A DNA stretch of 64,000 bases from DASRAA01 sp963814165 (GCA_963814165.1 CAWFBW010000011.1:310001-374000), one strand, 5' to 3'; counted from the first letter of the stretch, positions 35,303 through 45,036 are shown. A program made the numbers and translations. The notes: a model not told the origin generated them from the letters alone.

Positions 35303-36544
35303 TCAGTGCACCGTCTTCGTCTTGCGCGACATGTAGTCCATTAGCAGGTACTGGCCGAGCGTGTACGGCGTGGTGAAGTAGGCCTTGCCACGGCACATTT
35401 CCGTTACCTTCTGGACGAACTGCACCAGACCATAGTCGGACGCGAGCATAAATGTATTGATCAGAATTCCCGCACGCTTACATTTTGAAACTTCCTGCAG
35501 AGTCTCGCTGACAACCATAGGATCGAGACCGAAAGCGTTCTTGTAGATCCGGCCGTCTTCCAGCGTCAGGGCTGACGGCTTGCCGTCGGTGATCATCACG
35601 ACCTGCTTCATGTCTTTGCGCTGGCGCTGCAGGATGCGCTGCGCCATACGAAGCCCTTCGCGCGTGTTCGTGTAGTACGGTCCGACCTGCACCCGCGCCA
35701 ACTGCGACAGCGGCACCTCTTCGGCAGAGTCGTGGAACAGCACCAGCGAGAGCGAATCGCCCGGATACTGAGTGCGAATCAGATGCGACAGTGCCATTGC
35801 AACTTTCTTTGCAGGCGTGAAGCGGTCTTCGCCGTACAGAATCATGGAGTGCGAACAGTCCAGCATCAGCACCGTGGCGCACGACGACTGGTACTCGCAC
35901 TGGTGTACCTGGAGGTCGCTGTACTCAATGTTCAACGGAAGGTGAAGGCCCTCGCGCTGAATCGCGTTCGACAGCGTCGCGGTGATGTCGAGGTTCAGCG
36001 TGTCGCCGAACTCGTAGCCCTTCGACGCGCCGCTGGCTTCGATACCGGTCGCCGTGTCACGTGTGTCATGGCGTCCGAAGCTCGATTTGCCGAGTGAACC
36101 CAGCAGATCGCGAAGTGCTCGAAAGCCAAGGAAGTCCAGCCCCTTGTCGGTGATTTCGAACTTCGCCTGCGCCTGCGAGTCGCCCACCTGCCCGCCCGCC
36201 GTCGAACTGCGCGAAGGATCGTGCGGCTGGTCGATGGAGATGTAGTCCTCTTGCTGCATGCGGTCCATGAGTTGCTCGATCAGTTGGTCAAACTGCTCCG
36301 AGGTCATGGACTCAATCTGTTCCCGCATGCGTTCGTCGAGCATGTCGCTGTTCAATAACGCCTCGGCGATGGCGTTGCGCAGGTCGTTGAGCGTTTGCTC
36401 CTGCGAATTCTGGTCGTAATACTCCATATACTGCCGCTGAAAACCGCTCTGCAGCAGCTGGTCCGACAGCGCCGCGAGCAGGTCTTCCATGCTCATTTCG
36501 CCGGCAGGATCAGGGACGTATTTCTTGTATTTGACGAATTTCAT
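35303..36544 (-). CDS. VWA-domain protein, partner of the upstream AAA+ ATPase
   Basis: 413 residues. N-terminal 130 residues are polar and helical (EDLLAALSDQLLQSGFQ, MREQIESMTSEQFDQLIEQL); the C-terminal 200 form a von Willebrand A domain with MIDAS DCSHS in VLMLDCSHSMILYGEDRF, then Thr in YYTNTREG and Asp in VVMITDGKPSALT, all present. It is the second gene of a MoxR/ChlI-like ATPase plus VWA pair (77 bp gap), an arrangement used in metal insertion or protein remodelling. The target is unknown. Soluble, without signal peptide. Confidence 0.87.
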   Translation of the reverse strand: MKFVKYKKYVPDPAGEMSMEDLLAALSDQLLQSGFQRQYMEYYDQNSQEQTLNDLRNAIAEALLNSDMLDERMREQIESMTSEQFDQLIEQLMDRMQQEDYISIDQPHDPSRSSTAGGQVGDSQAQAKFEITDKGLDFLGFRALRDLLGSLGKSSFGRHDTRDTATGIEASGASKGYEFGDTLNLDITATLSNAIQREGLHLPLNIEYSDLQVHQCEYQSSCATVLMLDCSHSMILYGEDRFTPAKKVAMALSHLIRTQYPGDSLSLVLFHDSAEEVPLSQLARVQVGPYYTNTREGLRMAQRILQRQRKDMKQVVMITDGKPSALTLEDGRIYKNAFGLDPMVVSETLQEVSKCKRAGILINTFMLASDYGLVQFVQKVTEMCRGKAYFTTPYTLGQYLLMDYMSRKTKTVH

Positions 36545-36555
36545 AAAAGAGCACT

Positions 36556-36618
36556 AAGCCATTAGCCTTTGGCTTTTAGCCGCTAGCTAATGGCTATGAG
36601 CGGATAGCTAACGGCTAG
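36556..36618. repeat. Short tandem-like repeat of CTAGCTAA/GGCTA units
   Basis: Degenerate units such as CATTAGCC, TTTAGCC, GCTAGCTAATGGCTA, GATAGCTAACGGCTA and TCGCTAG fill the gap between the VWA and MoxR-like genes. A faint relative stands at 9163-9198. Confidence 0.6.
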
Positions 36619-36621
36619 TCG

Positions 36622-38127
36622 CTAGTTGTACGGTCTTCGTTGGCGGCGGAGTTCCCGCTCTTCATCCTCATCGCGGATATTTTGCTTCTCGCGGCGAGGC
36701 TGCTTTTCCCCGGCGGTGAACAGCCGCTCTTCGCTTCGTCCGATGCGCTTGTGCGCGTACAACCCTTCCAGCACGAACTCCGCTGCTGAAACCAAAAGCT
36801 CCGACGGCTCTTTGCCGCTGACTCCCAGCGCGCCCAACTTGTCGAAAAGACCCTGAATATTCCTCAACTTCTGTAGCATCTCCTGTGCGCTGGCCGAGTC
36901 TCGCAACTGGATTTCGCCGCCCAGGTCGAACCACTGGACGATCTGGTTCATGTTGTTGTTGCCGTGAAAATAGCGGTCGTACGTGCGGGCGATGGCCGCG
37001 CGAATGATATCGCGGGCGACATGATCGGCGCCCTTCAACTCGCCCTCGTACTCGAGTTCCAGCTTGCCCGTAATCGAAGGCATAGCGGCATAGATGTCGC
37101 CAATGCGCGGCACCACCAGCTTCTCCCCGGAACGAATAGCACGCCGTTCGGCGTTGGAAATCACATTCTCCATCGCGCTAATGGGCAGGCGCTGGCTCAC
37201 GCCTGAGCGCTTATCAACGCGCTTGTCTTCGCGGGCCACAAACGCCGTCTGCTCGATGACTTCGCCAATGAACTCCGGCACCTGGAGCTGGTGGCTGTTG
37301 CGGTCGGTCCATGCCTCCTGGCCGGTGATGGCAATGCCTTCCTGCACGGTCGCCGGATAGTGGGTACGAATTTCCGAGCCGATGCGGTCTTTCAGCGGCG
37401 TCACGATCTTGCCGCGGGCGGTGTAGTCCTCAGGATTGGCGCTGAACACCAGCATCACATCGAGCGGAAGGCGCACCGGATAGCCCTTAATCTGAACGTC
37501 GCCTTCCTGCATGATGTTGAACAGCCCCACCTGGATCTTTCCTGCCAGGTCGGGAAGTTCGTTGACCGCGAATATCCCGCGATTGGCGCGCGGCAGCAGG
37601 CCATAATGGACCGTCATCTCGCTGCCCAGTTCATGTCCACTTTTCGCGGCTTTAATGGGATCAATATCCCCGATCAGGTCGGCAATGGTGACATCGGGCG
37701 TGGCCAGCTTCTCAACATAGCGATGGTCAGGCGATAGGTACCAGATCGCGACTTTCTCCGGATCTCCAGCGACCAGTTGCTTGCACCGAGGACAGAGCGG
37801 CGCGTACGGGTTATCGTGGATCTCGCATCCTGCGATATACGGAATTTGCGGGTCGAGCAGCGTGGTCAGCGCGCGCAGGATGCGGCTCTTAGCTTGTCCA
37901 CGCAAGCCAAGCAGAATGAAATTGTGCCGCGACAGAATGGCATTCACGACTTGCGGCACGACCGTGTCGTCGAAACCGACGATGCCCGAAAAGATCGGCT
38001 GGTCCGAGCGCAATTTGGCGATCAGATTTTCACGCAGCTCGTCTTTTACACGCCGCGACAGAACGCGCTCTTCAGAAAATTTGGGGTGACGACGAAGTTC
38101 AGACAGAGTCTGCGGAAGATTGCTCAA
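36622..38127 (-). CDS. MoxR/magnesium-chelatase-like AAA+ ATPase
   Basis: 501 residues. AAA+ core with Walker A variant GLRGQAKSR, Walker B variant GIFAVNELPDL (Asn-Glu instead of Asp-Glu), sensor 1 VFSANPEDYTARG, and arginine region TPLKDRIGSEIRTHYP. An unusual insert CEIHDNPYAPLCPRC between Walker A and B could bind a metal. The C-terminal third is helical and ends in a long charged tail (REKQNIRDEDEERELRRQRR). It is followed by the VWA gene, the usual partner. Likely a chaperone-type machine; substrate unknown. Confidence 0.87.
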   Translation of the reverse strand: MSNLPQTLSELRRHPKFSEERVLSRRVKDELRENLIAKLRSDQPIFSGIVGFDDTVVPQVVNAILSRHNFILLGLRGQAKSRILRALTTLLDPQIPYIAGCEIHDNPYAPLCPRCKQLVAGDPEKVAIWYLSPDHRYVEKLATPDVTIADLIGDIDPIKAAKSGHELGSEMTVHYGLLPRANRGIFAVNELPDLAGKIQVGLFNIMQEGDVQIKGYPVRLPLDVMLVFSANPEDYTARGKIVTPLKDRIGSEIRTHYPATVQEGIAITGQEAWTDRNSHQLQVPEFIGEVIEQTAFVAREDKRVDKRSGVSQRLPISAMENVISNAERRAIRSGEKLVVPRIGDIYAAMPSITGKLELEYEGELKGADHVARDIIRAAIARTYDRYFHGNNNMNQIVQWFDLGGEIQLRDSASAQEMLQKLRNIQGLFDKLGALGVSGKEPSELLVSAAEFVLEGLYAHKRIGRSEERLFTAGEKQPRREKQNIRDEDEERELRRQRRPYN

Positions 38128-38288
38128 GGCCGGGAACCTCCAGGGTCACGACGGGCCGCCCACACGGCCAATCGATTGTTCGTATTCTACGCCCGCGCGG
38201 CGTCGTAGAAATTCTGCCGATTGACTGTGGAGAAAACGGAGGAACGTATAGCTCCATCCGGAACCAGGGTTGGCGTTGTGAGGGAGGG

Positions 38289-40943
38289 CTAAGCTCCCGA
38301 TTTCCGGCCAGCCCCGAATTCGGTCGGAGTTGTGGCATACCCGGATTCATCACCAACGCCGATCGTCCTGGCGCCGGTCGCGGGAAGCGCTGCCGCCGCG
38401 GCATCGACCGAGCGGACGTGCAGGTCTCGCTGCGGGAAGGGAATCTCGATGCCTGCATCTTCCAGCAACCGCATGGCGGTGATGGCGACTTCGCTGGTGA
38501 TCTGCAGGCCGTTATTTTCCTGCATGACCCAAAAATGGAGTACAAAATCAAGCGAACTTTCGCCGAATCCGGTGAAGTAAACCATCGGCTCGGGCTTCGA
38601 CAACACCAACTCGTGCCTGGAGGCTGCATCGCGAAGGATCTGCAAGACGAGGTTGGGATCGGTGCCATAAGCCACACCGACAGGCAGTTCCCGGCGACGT
38701 TGAGATTCCGACAGAGTCCAGTTGATGACCTTGTTGGAGATCAGCGTGGCGTTGGGAATGATGACTTCCGCGCCCTGAAACGTCTTGATAGTGCTGGAAC
38801 GAATTCCAATCCGCGTGACCTTGCCGAGGTTGGTGTCCACTTCGAGAATGTCATCGATGTGAATCGGCCTTTCGAATTGCAGGATCAACCCGGACACGAA
38901 ATTGTTGATGATGTTTTGAAGACCGAACCCGACACCGACGCCAAACGCGCCCGTCAGCACGGTGAACTTGTTTAGTTCGATGCCGCCGGCATTGATGGCC
39001 CCCAAAGCCACCAGCAGGAGCAACGAGTAGTAAACAATCGACGAGATTAGCTCAGGCAAGCCGCGGGACATTTGAAATCGTCCCAAGACCTCTTCACGGA
39101 ATACGAAACGGACCGTGCTGGCTATGGCATAACCGACGGCGAGGATGAGAAAGAAGCCGAGCAGCCTTCCGAAGGTTATCCCGCTGGCGGAGCCTGCGAT
39201 CTGATAGTCAAAAAACGTCTGCAAGCCTGACTGGGTCGCCTCCAGCATGCCAAGCAGTTCGAGGGCGGCCATGCTCCAGATGAGTACGCCGATCCAGCGT
39301 AGAATCTTCGGTGCCCAGCGCGCGAGCGCTTCACGATGCAGGCGGACCACAGCGAATCGCTCCGCCAATGGAGAGCGCAGTCCAGCCGTCAATAGGATCG
39401 TGAATACTCGCACTGCGGTGAAAATGCTGATGGCGACAAATGTGCTGTAGATGAATGCCACAGCCAGGTAGTGGGATAGCTTTACGTAGCCAAAGAGGTC
39501 GGCGGCCAGCGAAATACCAAGCAGGGCGACGGCCGCGCGAATGCCGAACGACAATACACGCCCCCACCACGATTTCTGCAGAAGGGGCGTGTGTGAAGGG
39601 CGAACCCGATAGGCAAGTACTGCGAACAACGCGAGATTACTGAAAAACTGGATGTCACGCCGCACGACCGGGCTCAGTCCAAGCAGGGCGACCGTCCAAT
39701 TGAAGCCGTACAGCGCCGCGAAGGTATACAGCAGCATACGCATTCGGTCCGGGAGCAGCGGCGGCAGGATGGTCAGAATCGGGAAAAACGACAGCATGAT
39801 AATGAAACCCAGCAGAGTAAGGGGCGCGGACGGTGCAAAGGCATAGCCGATTATCAACGGCGGCAGAAGGCCCAATGCCAACCAATGCCGCAGAATGCGA
39901 TAAGCGTCCACATCCAGGTCATCAGTCGGCTGCTTGTCGCGAACCATTCTGTGAAGGCGCCTGGCCAGAACAACGGAGGCGATCATCAAAAGGCACAGGA
40001 TTGTAATTGCGGTCCCGTGCTCTACCAGATAGTAGGCAATCGAGATCACCCGGCTATTAACGGAATGAAACAGGCTCCCGCTTTCCCCCATCTGGCGTCG
40101 CGTGGAGATTTTCCATAACGCCTGGCTGTCGCGGTCGAGCAGGTGCCCCTTCAGTTTGAGTCTTGCCTGTGAAAGTTGCGATACCATCGTTCCGGCAGTT
40201 TGATCAAAGGTGCCAACCTTGATCTGCATCTTCACCGCAGACTGAAGGACCCCCTGCGCCTGTTTGCGCACGCGTCCCAGTTCGGTCAAGTTGTTCTGCA
40301 GCACATCGAGAACCGGACCGAGATCGTGGTCATTCTTGTTTTCCTCTAGCGTGGCCGTCCAGATGGGTTCCTGTGTGTTCACCATGGTGATGGCGGCTTG
40401 CGCGTCGTTGGCCCAGGTGAGCAGCTGTTGCTGCCATGAAGCGGTGAATGCCGCCATACCGCGCCAGTAATTTTCTTCCTCCCGCACCTCCAGAGAGTTG
40501 GGGTTGCCCGCGAGCATGCGATTGGCTTCCTCCACCTTGCTGTTGACCAGTCCCTCGTTGTCGGTGATGTTTTTCTGGAGCGCTTCAAGCTGCTCGGGCA
40601 GAGGGAGCTTTGAGGAGGCGTCGCGCAGCATCTGACCCAGTTCGATCGACCGCGCTGCAACGTCCGGAAGCGGTATGGCAGCTGGCTTTTCGGGGATGGC
40701 AGCAGGGAGTTCCGGCTCGACAACCGTTGCCTTGGGCTTCTCCTTCAGCAGTGACGACAAAGGATTTCCCGACGGCTTCGCCGGCGCTGCGCCGCCATTC
40801 TGCTGCGCAGATGCAGCGGCGACCAACAGGAACACTAGGGCGACAACGAGGCTAGTCAGCGGTAAACGCAGCCAGCGAGAGGCGCTTACCGAATCGGCCT
40901 TAACCAAACAGCTGCGCTTGGGGAGTTCAGTGGACGAGAGCAT
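38289..40943 (-). CDS. Large MscS-family mechanosensitive channel
   Basis: 884 residues from ATG 40943 (MLSSTELPKRSCLV). Signal peptide ending AAASAQQ, a long periplasmic helical domain (about 60-300: LPEQLEALQKNITDNEGLVN), about eight to eleven membrane segments, then the MscS module: GAFGVGVGFGLQNIINNFVS (pore-lining helix rich in Gly/Ala), RPIHIDDILEV, GIRSSTIKTFQGAEVIIPNA and C-terminal beta/alpha part. The architecture resembles MscK/YbiO-like large channels. It opens under membrane tension to release osmolytes. A longer frame to 41018 overlaps the neighbouring TPR gene and is not preferred. Confidence 0.9.
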   Translation of the reverse strand: MLSSTELPKRSCLVKADSVSASRWLRLPLTSLVVALVFLLVAAASAQQNGGAAPAKPSGNPLSSLLKEKPKATVVEPELPAAIPEKPAAIPLPDVAARSIELGQMLRDASSKLPLPEQLEALQKNITDNEGLVNSKVEEANRMLAGNPNSLEVREEENYWRGMAAFTASWQQQLLTWANDAQAAITMVNTQEPIWTATLEENKNDHDLGPVLDVLQNNLTELGRVRKQAQGVLQSAVKMQIKVGTFDQTAGTMVSQLSQARLKLKGHLLDRDSQALWKISTRRQMGESGSLFHSVNSRVISIAYYLVEHGTAITILCLLMIASVVLARRLHRMVRDKQPTDDLDVDAYRILRHWLALGLLPPLIIGYAFAPSAPLTLLGFIIMLSFFPILTILPPLLPDRMRMLLYTFAALYGFNWTVALLGLSPVVRRDIQFFSNLALFAVLAYRVRPSHTPLLQKSWWGRVLSFGIRAAVALLGISLAADLFGYVKLSHYLAVAFIYSTFVAISIFTAVRVFTILLTAGLRSPLAERFAVVRLHREALARWAPKILRWIGVLIWSMAALELLGMLEATQSGLQTFFDYQIAGSASGITFGRLLGFFLILAVGYAIASTVRFVFREEVLGRFQMSRGLPELISSIVYYSLLLLVALGAINAGGIELNKFTVLTGAFGVGVGFGLQNIINNFVSGLILQFERPIHIDDILEVDTNLGKVTRIGIRSSTIKTFQGAEVIIPNATLISNKVINWTLSESQRRRELPVGVAYGTDPNLVLQILRDAASRHELVLSKPEPMVYFTGFGESSLDFVLHFWVMQENNGLQITSEVAITAMRLLEDAGIEIPFPQRDLHVRSVDAAAAALPATGARTIGVGDESGYATTPTEFGAGRKSGA

Positions 40944-41028
40944 CTTTTGGCAATTATCGCCTAACCGCACAGCCAGAGGGTGGCAAATCTTCCAGCGCGA
41001 AGCCCGGTTCCAGCTCACCCAGCCCGAT

Positions 41029-41356
41029 TCACTCCCGGAATTGCAACTGCTCCAGCATGTCCTGCATTTCCGACATCGCGTGCCGGTTGTTCGATTGTCG
41101 CGCTGATTTCGATCCCCTTCGTCAGCATCTCTCGCGCTTCGTCGAGCCGCCCGAGACGCTCCAGCACCTGCGCCGCCATGAAGTATCCGTTGGTGTAATC
41201 GGGGTGGGCCGCCAGCAAGCTCCGGAATTCCGTCAAAGCCCCGTCGGTGTCGCCTGACCCCGAGAACTCGAGACCCAGGGCATAGCGCGCGAACGCATCA
41301 TTTGGATTGGCTGCAAGAATATCTCTCAATGCGACAATGCGATCATGGTCAACCAT
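41029..41356 (-). CDS. Small TPR-repeat protein (frameshift near C terminus)
   Basis: About 108 residues after correction. ATG 41356 (MVDHDRIVALRDILAANPND) opens two TPR units (FARYALGLEFSGSGDTDGAL, TNGYFMAAQVLERLGRLDEA). Near 41085 one extra base breaks the frame; corrected, it ends in HAMSEMQDMLEQLQFRE with a stop at 41029, a normal ending for small TPR proteins. Uncorrected, it runs to 41015 with a Gly/Ala-rich end that looks unnatural. Likely a protein-protein adaptor. It is upstream of the MscS gene by 85 bp. Confidence 0.75.
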
Positions 41357-41540
41357 AAACGCCCACTTTACAGGAGGCCGCACACAATTATCAATTCAAC
41401 CGCCCGCAACCGCCATGCTCCTAAGACCGCGATGCCGTTAGAATGAAAATGGCACTGGATTTTGTTCCCCGAAAGCAGGCCACCGTCAGTCAGATACAGG
41501 CGCGGGATTCTGCGTTATCCAACGAAAAGCGGGTGTGCAC

Positions 41541-42044
41541 ATGGAAAAACAAGCGTCTTCAATGAACGCCAAGCCGGTCAGCGAGTCGAAGTCCGAGATG
41601 ATCGAACTGGTTTTGCCCAACGACACCAATCCGCTCGGTGCGCTCTTAGGCGGAAGGCTGATGCACTGGATCGACCTTGCCGGAGCCCTCGCCGCGCACC
41701 GCCACTCTCACTCCTACGTGGTGACCGCCTCTATGGATCACATCGACTTTCTCGTGCCAGTCCACGTGGGCGACATGGTTCTGCTGCAATCATCTGTAAA
41801 TCGCGTGTTCAAGACCTCGATGGAAGTCGGCGTACGTGTCTCCGTCGAAAACTACATTTCCAATACCCGCCAGAAAGTGGCGAAAGCCTATCTCACCTTT
41901 GTTGCGGTCGATCGCCACGGCCGCAGGCTGCCTGTAACACCAGTCCTCCCGGAGACAGAAAACGAAAAACGCCGCTACGAAGGTGCGCTCCGTCGTCGTG
42001 AAGCCGCCAAGGCCGAGCGCGAGAGCAAGACTGACAAGGCCTGA
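41541..42044 (+). CDS. Acyl-CoA thioesterase (hotdog fold, YciA/BACH type)
   Basis: 167 residues from ATG 41541. Hotdog core: ELVLPNDTNPLGALLGGRLM with the Asn/Gly pair of the active helix, MHWIDLAGALAAHRHSH, VTASMDHIDFLVPVHVGDMV and KVAKAYLTFVAVD. These match the YciA/acyl-CoA hydrolase type that hydrolyses fatty acyl-CoAs, probably as a hexamer. The C terminus is a charged helix (RRYEGALRRREAAKAERESK). Stands alone on the plus strand. Confidence 0.9.
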   Translation: MEKQASSMNAKPVSESKSEMIELVLPNDTNPLGALLGGRLMHWIDLAGALAAHRHSHSYVVTASMDHIDFLVPVHVGDMVLLQSSVNRVFKTSMEVGVRVSVENYISNTRQKVAKAYLTFVAVDRHGRRLPVTPVLPETENEKRRYEGALRRREAAKAERESKTDKA

Positions 42045-42179
42045 GTTCGCAACCGCCTATCGTGTTACAGTTTCAAGAATCCTTGCAACATCGCCTGCCC
42101 TGAAGAACGACGTGAGCGGCTTCCTGGGTAGCGCACTGCAGTGATTTGCTAAGTAGCCGACACCTTAAAGCGCCGGGCG

Positions 42180-42213
42180 CCCATTCAAGGCCTTCTTTTG
42201 TCCTTGAGTGGGG
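42180..42213. repeat. 34-bp palindromic repeat, copy 1
   Basis: CCCATTCAAGGCC-TTCTTTT-GTCCTTGAGTGGGG, an imperfect 13-bp stem. It lies between two convergent genes and may serve as a terminator. Copy 2 at 45037-45070 has a near-perfect stem with the same loop. Confidence 0.75.
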
Positions 42214-42236
42214 TCTTGCATTTGGCGCGCAAACTG

Positions 42237-44009
42237 CTATTTCGCAGGCCCCGCGGGTTTCGCAGTGACGGCTTTTGGCAAAGCACCCGGCCCCTTCTGG
42301 CCCTTCTTGAGTTCGTCCTGATACCGCTTCAGAGAGTACTCGAGATACCCGAGCCGGAATGCCGCTCTCGTCCTCGGATCGTCCAGCGCCTTGATCGACG
42401 CAAAGACGTAAGCGTCGTACTTGTCCAGCAACGCCGCCCCCGCTCGCTCAGGTTTGAGCCGAGCGCCCGGAGGAACCCAGATCGCTTCGCCTTCTTTCGC
42501 ATCTTTCGGGTCTTTGTACTTGATCTGGTTCAGGCCGCTGACGACCAATCCGAGCACCTGCGGAGCCTCCTCCGGCATGTACCGCGTGTAGCTCCCCAGC
42601 AGTTGCAGATAGACATACGGATTCTCCGCCGGAGACTTCTCCAGCGCGGCCCGTGCTTGCGAAAGCATCAACACCCCATACGGCTTGTCGTCGCCCCTCA
42701 TCAACGCATCGGAAAAAGCAATCATGGCTTCGGCGCGCTGGTCATCCGGAGTGTCGTCCAGCAATCGCTGGATGCGGTCCGTATCGTGCACCTTGTGCAG
42801 CGAATCCAGCGACGTGGCAAGCAAGCTCAAACGTTGCCGCGACCAGTCTGGCAGCGCTGCACGTTCTTCGTCCGATAACCCATCCATGATGTCGAGTGCG
42901 CGCAGCGACTCGCGGTCGTTCTCGGCCATCATCGCCGCTTGTTCCTTGATCCTCGCCATGCGTGCGATCTTGGGTTCGACATCGGCAGCCTTCAGGCACT
43001 CGTCAACCGAAGCACACGCATCCGGCATCGAATCGTCGGATTGGTTCTGCTGCGACGTCTTGCATTTCTCGATGACGGACCGCACCACGCTGGCTTGCAC
43101 CGCCGAGAACTTATCCATCAGCCGGCTCGCAACCGGCGCCACATCCGTGCAAAGCCGCTTCTGGTCGTCCTCGCTCTGCGTAGGACGCACCATGGCCGCC
43201 ACAATCGCATCCAGCAACTGGCCGCGCAGTGCGTCGGGCAGGCTCGCGCCAGTTGGACCTCCGAGAGTCGGAAACGCATATTCCGCCAACCCGAAAAACA
43301 TCCTCGAACCGTCGTCGGAACTCGCAGCGGCCAGGGCATCGGCATAGACGCGGTTGGCAGTCCCGGCGTCTTTCCATGCAATCTGCGACAGCGCCAGGTG
43401 GATATTCTGATCTCGCAACTCCACCAGTGCGTCAAGGATTTGTGCGGCGCCTGACATGTTGCCGTCCGCCACCGACTGACTCGCGCTATTGGTCAACATG
43501 CTGGTGACCATGCTGGCCGTTCTGTTATTGCTCCCGGCTTGGTCCTGCTTTGCAACGCTCACCAGCATGGCGACAATCTTGTCCGATTCGGTGGGTTCCA
43601 GATGGCTGGCAACGTCGATGACGATTTCCGCTGCCTGCAGGCGTTCCTTGCGCACCTCGTTGCTCTCGTTGCCGGCGGTAAACGTGACGGACTGGACCGA
43701 GTCTTCTAGCCAATTCCGCGAGCGGCGACGATCCACCGCCCACCACGCCTCCGCCAATCGAGCCGGCAGCGCCATGCCCAACAGGTGCAGCCGCCAGCGG
43801 TCCTCCAGCAGGTCGTTGGTCAGCCGGTTCGCCCGTTCCTTCCATTGGGCGGCGGCATTGTCCTTTGCATCGGGTGGTTGCGTCTTAGGTTTAGACGGCG
43901 CTTGCTGCTGACTGGGGTGCACTGCTACTGAAGGCTTCGCCGCGGGTTCTTGCGCCAGCGCAACGAGAGTCGTAAGTATGAAAAGAATTACTACCCGGTT
44001 TGGCGTCAT
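42237..44009 (-). CDS. Secreted protein of unknown function
   Basis: 590 residues from ATG 44009 with signal peptide (VVILFILTTLVALAQ). A Pro/Gln/Lys linker (residues 20-50) is followed by an all-helical body: RANRLTNDLLEDRWRLHLLG, LAEAWWAVDRRRSRNWLEDS, ESDKIVAMLVSVAKQDQAG, YVYLQLLGSYTRYMPEEAPQ. The pattern suggests an alpha-solenoid of unassigned family. Four Cys cluster in the middle (CKTS...CASVDECLKA). I do not recognise the family; similar long secreted helical proteins are frequent in Acidobacteria. No operon partner on the minus strand. Confidence 0.7.
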   Translation of the reverse strand: MTPNRVVILFILTTLVALAQEPAAKPSVAVHPSQQQAPSKPKTQPPDAKDNAAAQWKERANRLTNDLLEDRWRLHLLGMALPARLAEAWWAVDRRRSRNWLEDSVQSVTFTAGNESNEVRKERLQAAEIVIDVASHLEPTESDKIVAMLVSVAKQDQAGSNNRTASMVTSMLTNSASQSVADGNMSGAAQILDALVELRDQNIHLALSQIAWKDAGTANRVYADALAAASSDDGSRMFFGLAEYAFPTLGGPTGASLPDALRGQLLDAIVAAMVRPTQSEDDQKRLCTDVAPVASRLMDKFSAVQASVVRSVIEKCKTSQQNQSDDSMPDACASVDECLKAADVEPKIARMARIKEQAAMMAENDRESLRALDIMDGLSDEERAALPDWSRQRLSLLATSLDSLHKVHDTDRIQRLLDDTPDDQRAEAMIAFSDALMRGDDKPYGVLMLSQARAALEKSPAENPYVYLQLLGSYTRYMPEEAPQVLGLVVSGLNQIKYKDPKDAKEGEAIWVPPGARLKPERAGAALLDKYDAYVFASIKALDDPRTRAAFRLGYLEYSLKRYQDELKKGQKGPGALPKAVTAKPAGPAK

Positions 44010-44327
44010 CGCGTTCCCCGCAACGCCGGATAAAAAGAAAGTATAGTCCGACACTTGCTTTTCCACGAGCCCTATCCGTGTGATCCGTGTAAATCCGTGG
44101 CTGCTCTTTGTGCTTTATTTCCTTCTGTTTCTCTGCGCCTGAGATGCCTTCTTAGGGCCAGTCGTCCCTACTGCCGCCGCCATGGCTTCTCCAGCAGCTC
44201 GTACCTCGGCGCGTGACCAATTCAGAGAACTTGTTCAGCGAGAGGTTTGCTCTCTTTCTGGCATTTCGATGGCGACGTACCTTTGAGCTGCATGAGAAGT
44301 ATGGGCATTGAGAAGAGAGGCGAAGCA
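44010..44327. other. Divergent intergenic region
   Basis: Separates the secreted protein (minus) from the PEP-CTERM gene (plus). It carries a family C repeat (CCGTGTAAATCCGTGGC, near 44086-44102) and otherwise nothing recognisable. Confidence 0.5.
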
Positions 44328-44918
44328 ATGAAAAGAAAGTTTCTCGTATTGTTTTTCACGTTGAGTGTGTTGGCGGCTCCGATGTTTGCAGGCGCCATCC
44401 CCTACCCCAATCCCGGCACCATCGCACCGACGAACTCGTTCACGGCCGCTGTCACCGGAAATATCACTGGATATTTCTACGGATTCAGTGCGGGCCACAC
44501 CGACGATGTCGGAATGTTGAATGTGACCACCTCGGTTTTCAGCGGCTGGTTCTTCAACAATCAGACCACTTTACCCGGCACCAGCGCCGACTTCGGGCCA
44601 GTAACCGCCGGAGATGTCCTCGTATTTAAGCTTTGGGACGCCACATCGGGTATGCACTTCGCCTCCGATCCGAGCATGAGTGATGACGGTATCAACCATG
44701 CCTATGCCACCGATTTCGCAGGCGGCGGAGGCATTCCGGCTGGCATCTTTGTCGGCATGGAAGACCTCCCACTCGGCCAATCGGACCTCGACTACAACGA
44801 CGACCAGTTCGTATTTGTGAACGTTAGCACCGGCACACCTGAGCCGGGCACCCTGGCCTTGCTAGGCTCCGGCATACTTGGCCTGGCAGGCGTCCTGCGT
44901 CGCAAGATCAGCCTTTAA
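44328..44918 (+). CDS. PEP-CTERM sorting-domain protein with DUF4114-like domain
   Basis: 196 residues from ATG 44328 (GAGGCGAAGC upstream). Signal peptide KRKFLVLFFTLSVLAAPMFA; body includes the DUF4114-type motif EDLPLGQSDLDYNDDQFVF, a likely calcium-binding Asp cluster. The C-terminal tripartite signal is complete: PEPGTLALLG, a hydrophobic stretch, and RRK at the end. Such proteins are exported and processed by exosortase, with a link to extracellular polymer. No exosortase is encoded in this window. Confidence 0.92.
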   Translation: MKRKFLVLFFTLSVLAAPMFAGAIPYPNPGTIAPTNSFTAAVTGNITGYFYGFSAGHTDDVGMLNVTTSVFSGWFFNNQTTLPGTSADFGPVTAGDVLVFKLWDATSGMHFASDPSMSDDGINHAYATDFAGGGGIPAGIFVGMEDLPLGQSDLDYNDDQFVFVNVSTGTPEPGTLALLGSGILGLAGVLRRKISL

Positions 44919-44952
44919 AGGGCATTGGTGGAAGCACTGGCCTTTAGAGCCT

Positions 44953-44972
44953 GCCCTGAGCGAAGTCGAAGG
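44953..44972 (+). repeat. Dispersed repeat CCTGAGCGAAGTCGAAGG type
   Basis: GCCCTGAGCGAAGTCGAAGG, a repeat core seen in many environmental genomes. Single copy in this window. Confidence 0.6.
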
Positions 44973-45036
44973 GCCGGTGAAACAGCGAACAAGGAAGAAG
45001 GGGCTTCAGCCCCGGCCCGAACGATCCAACTGCTCT

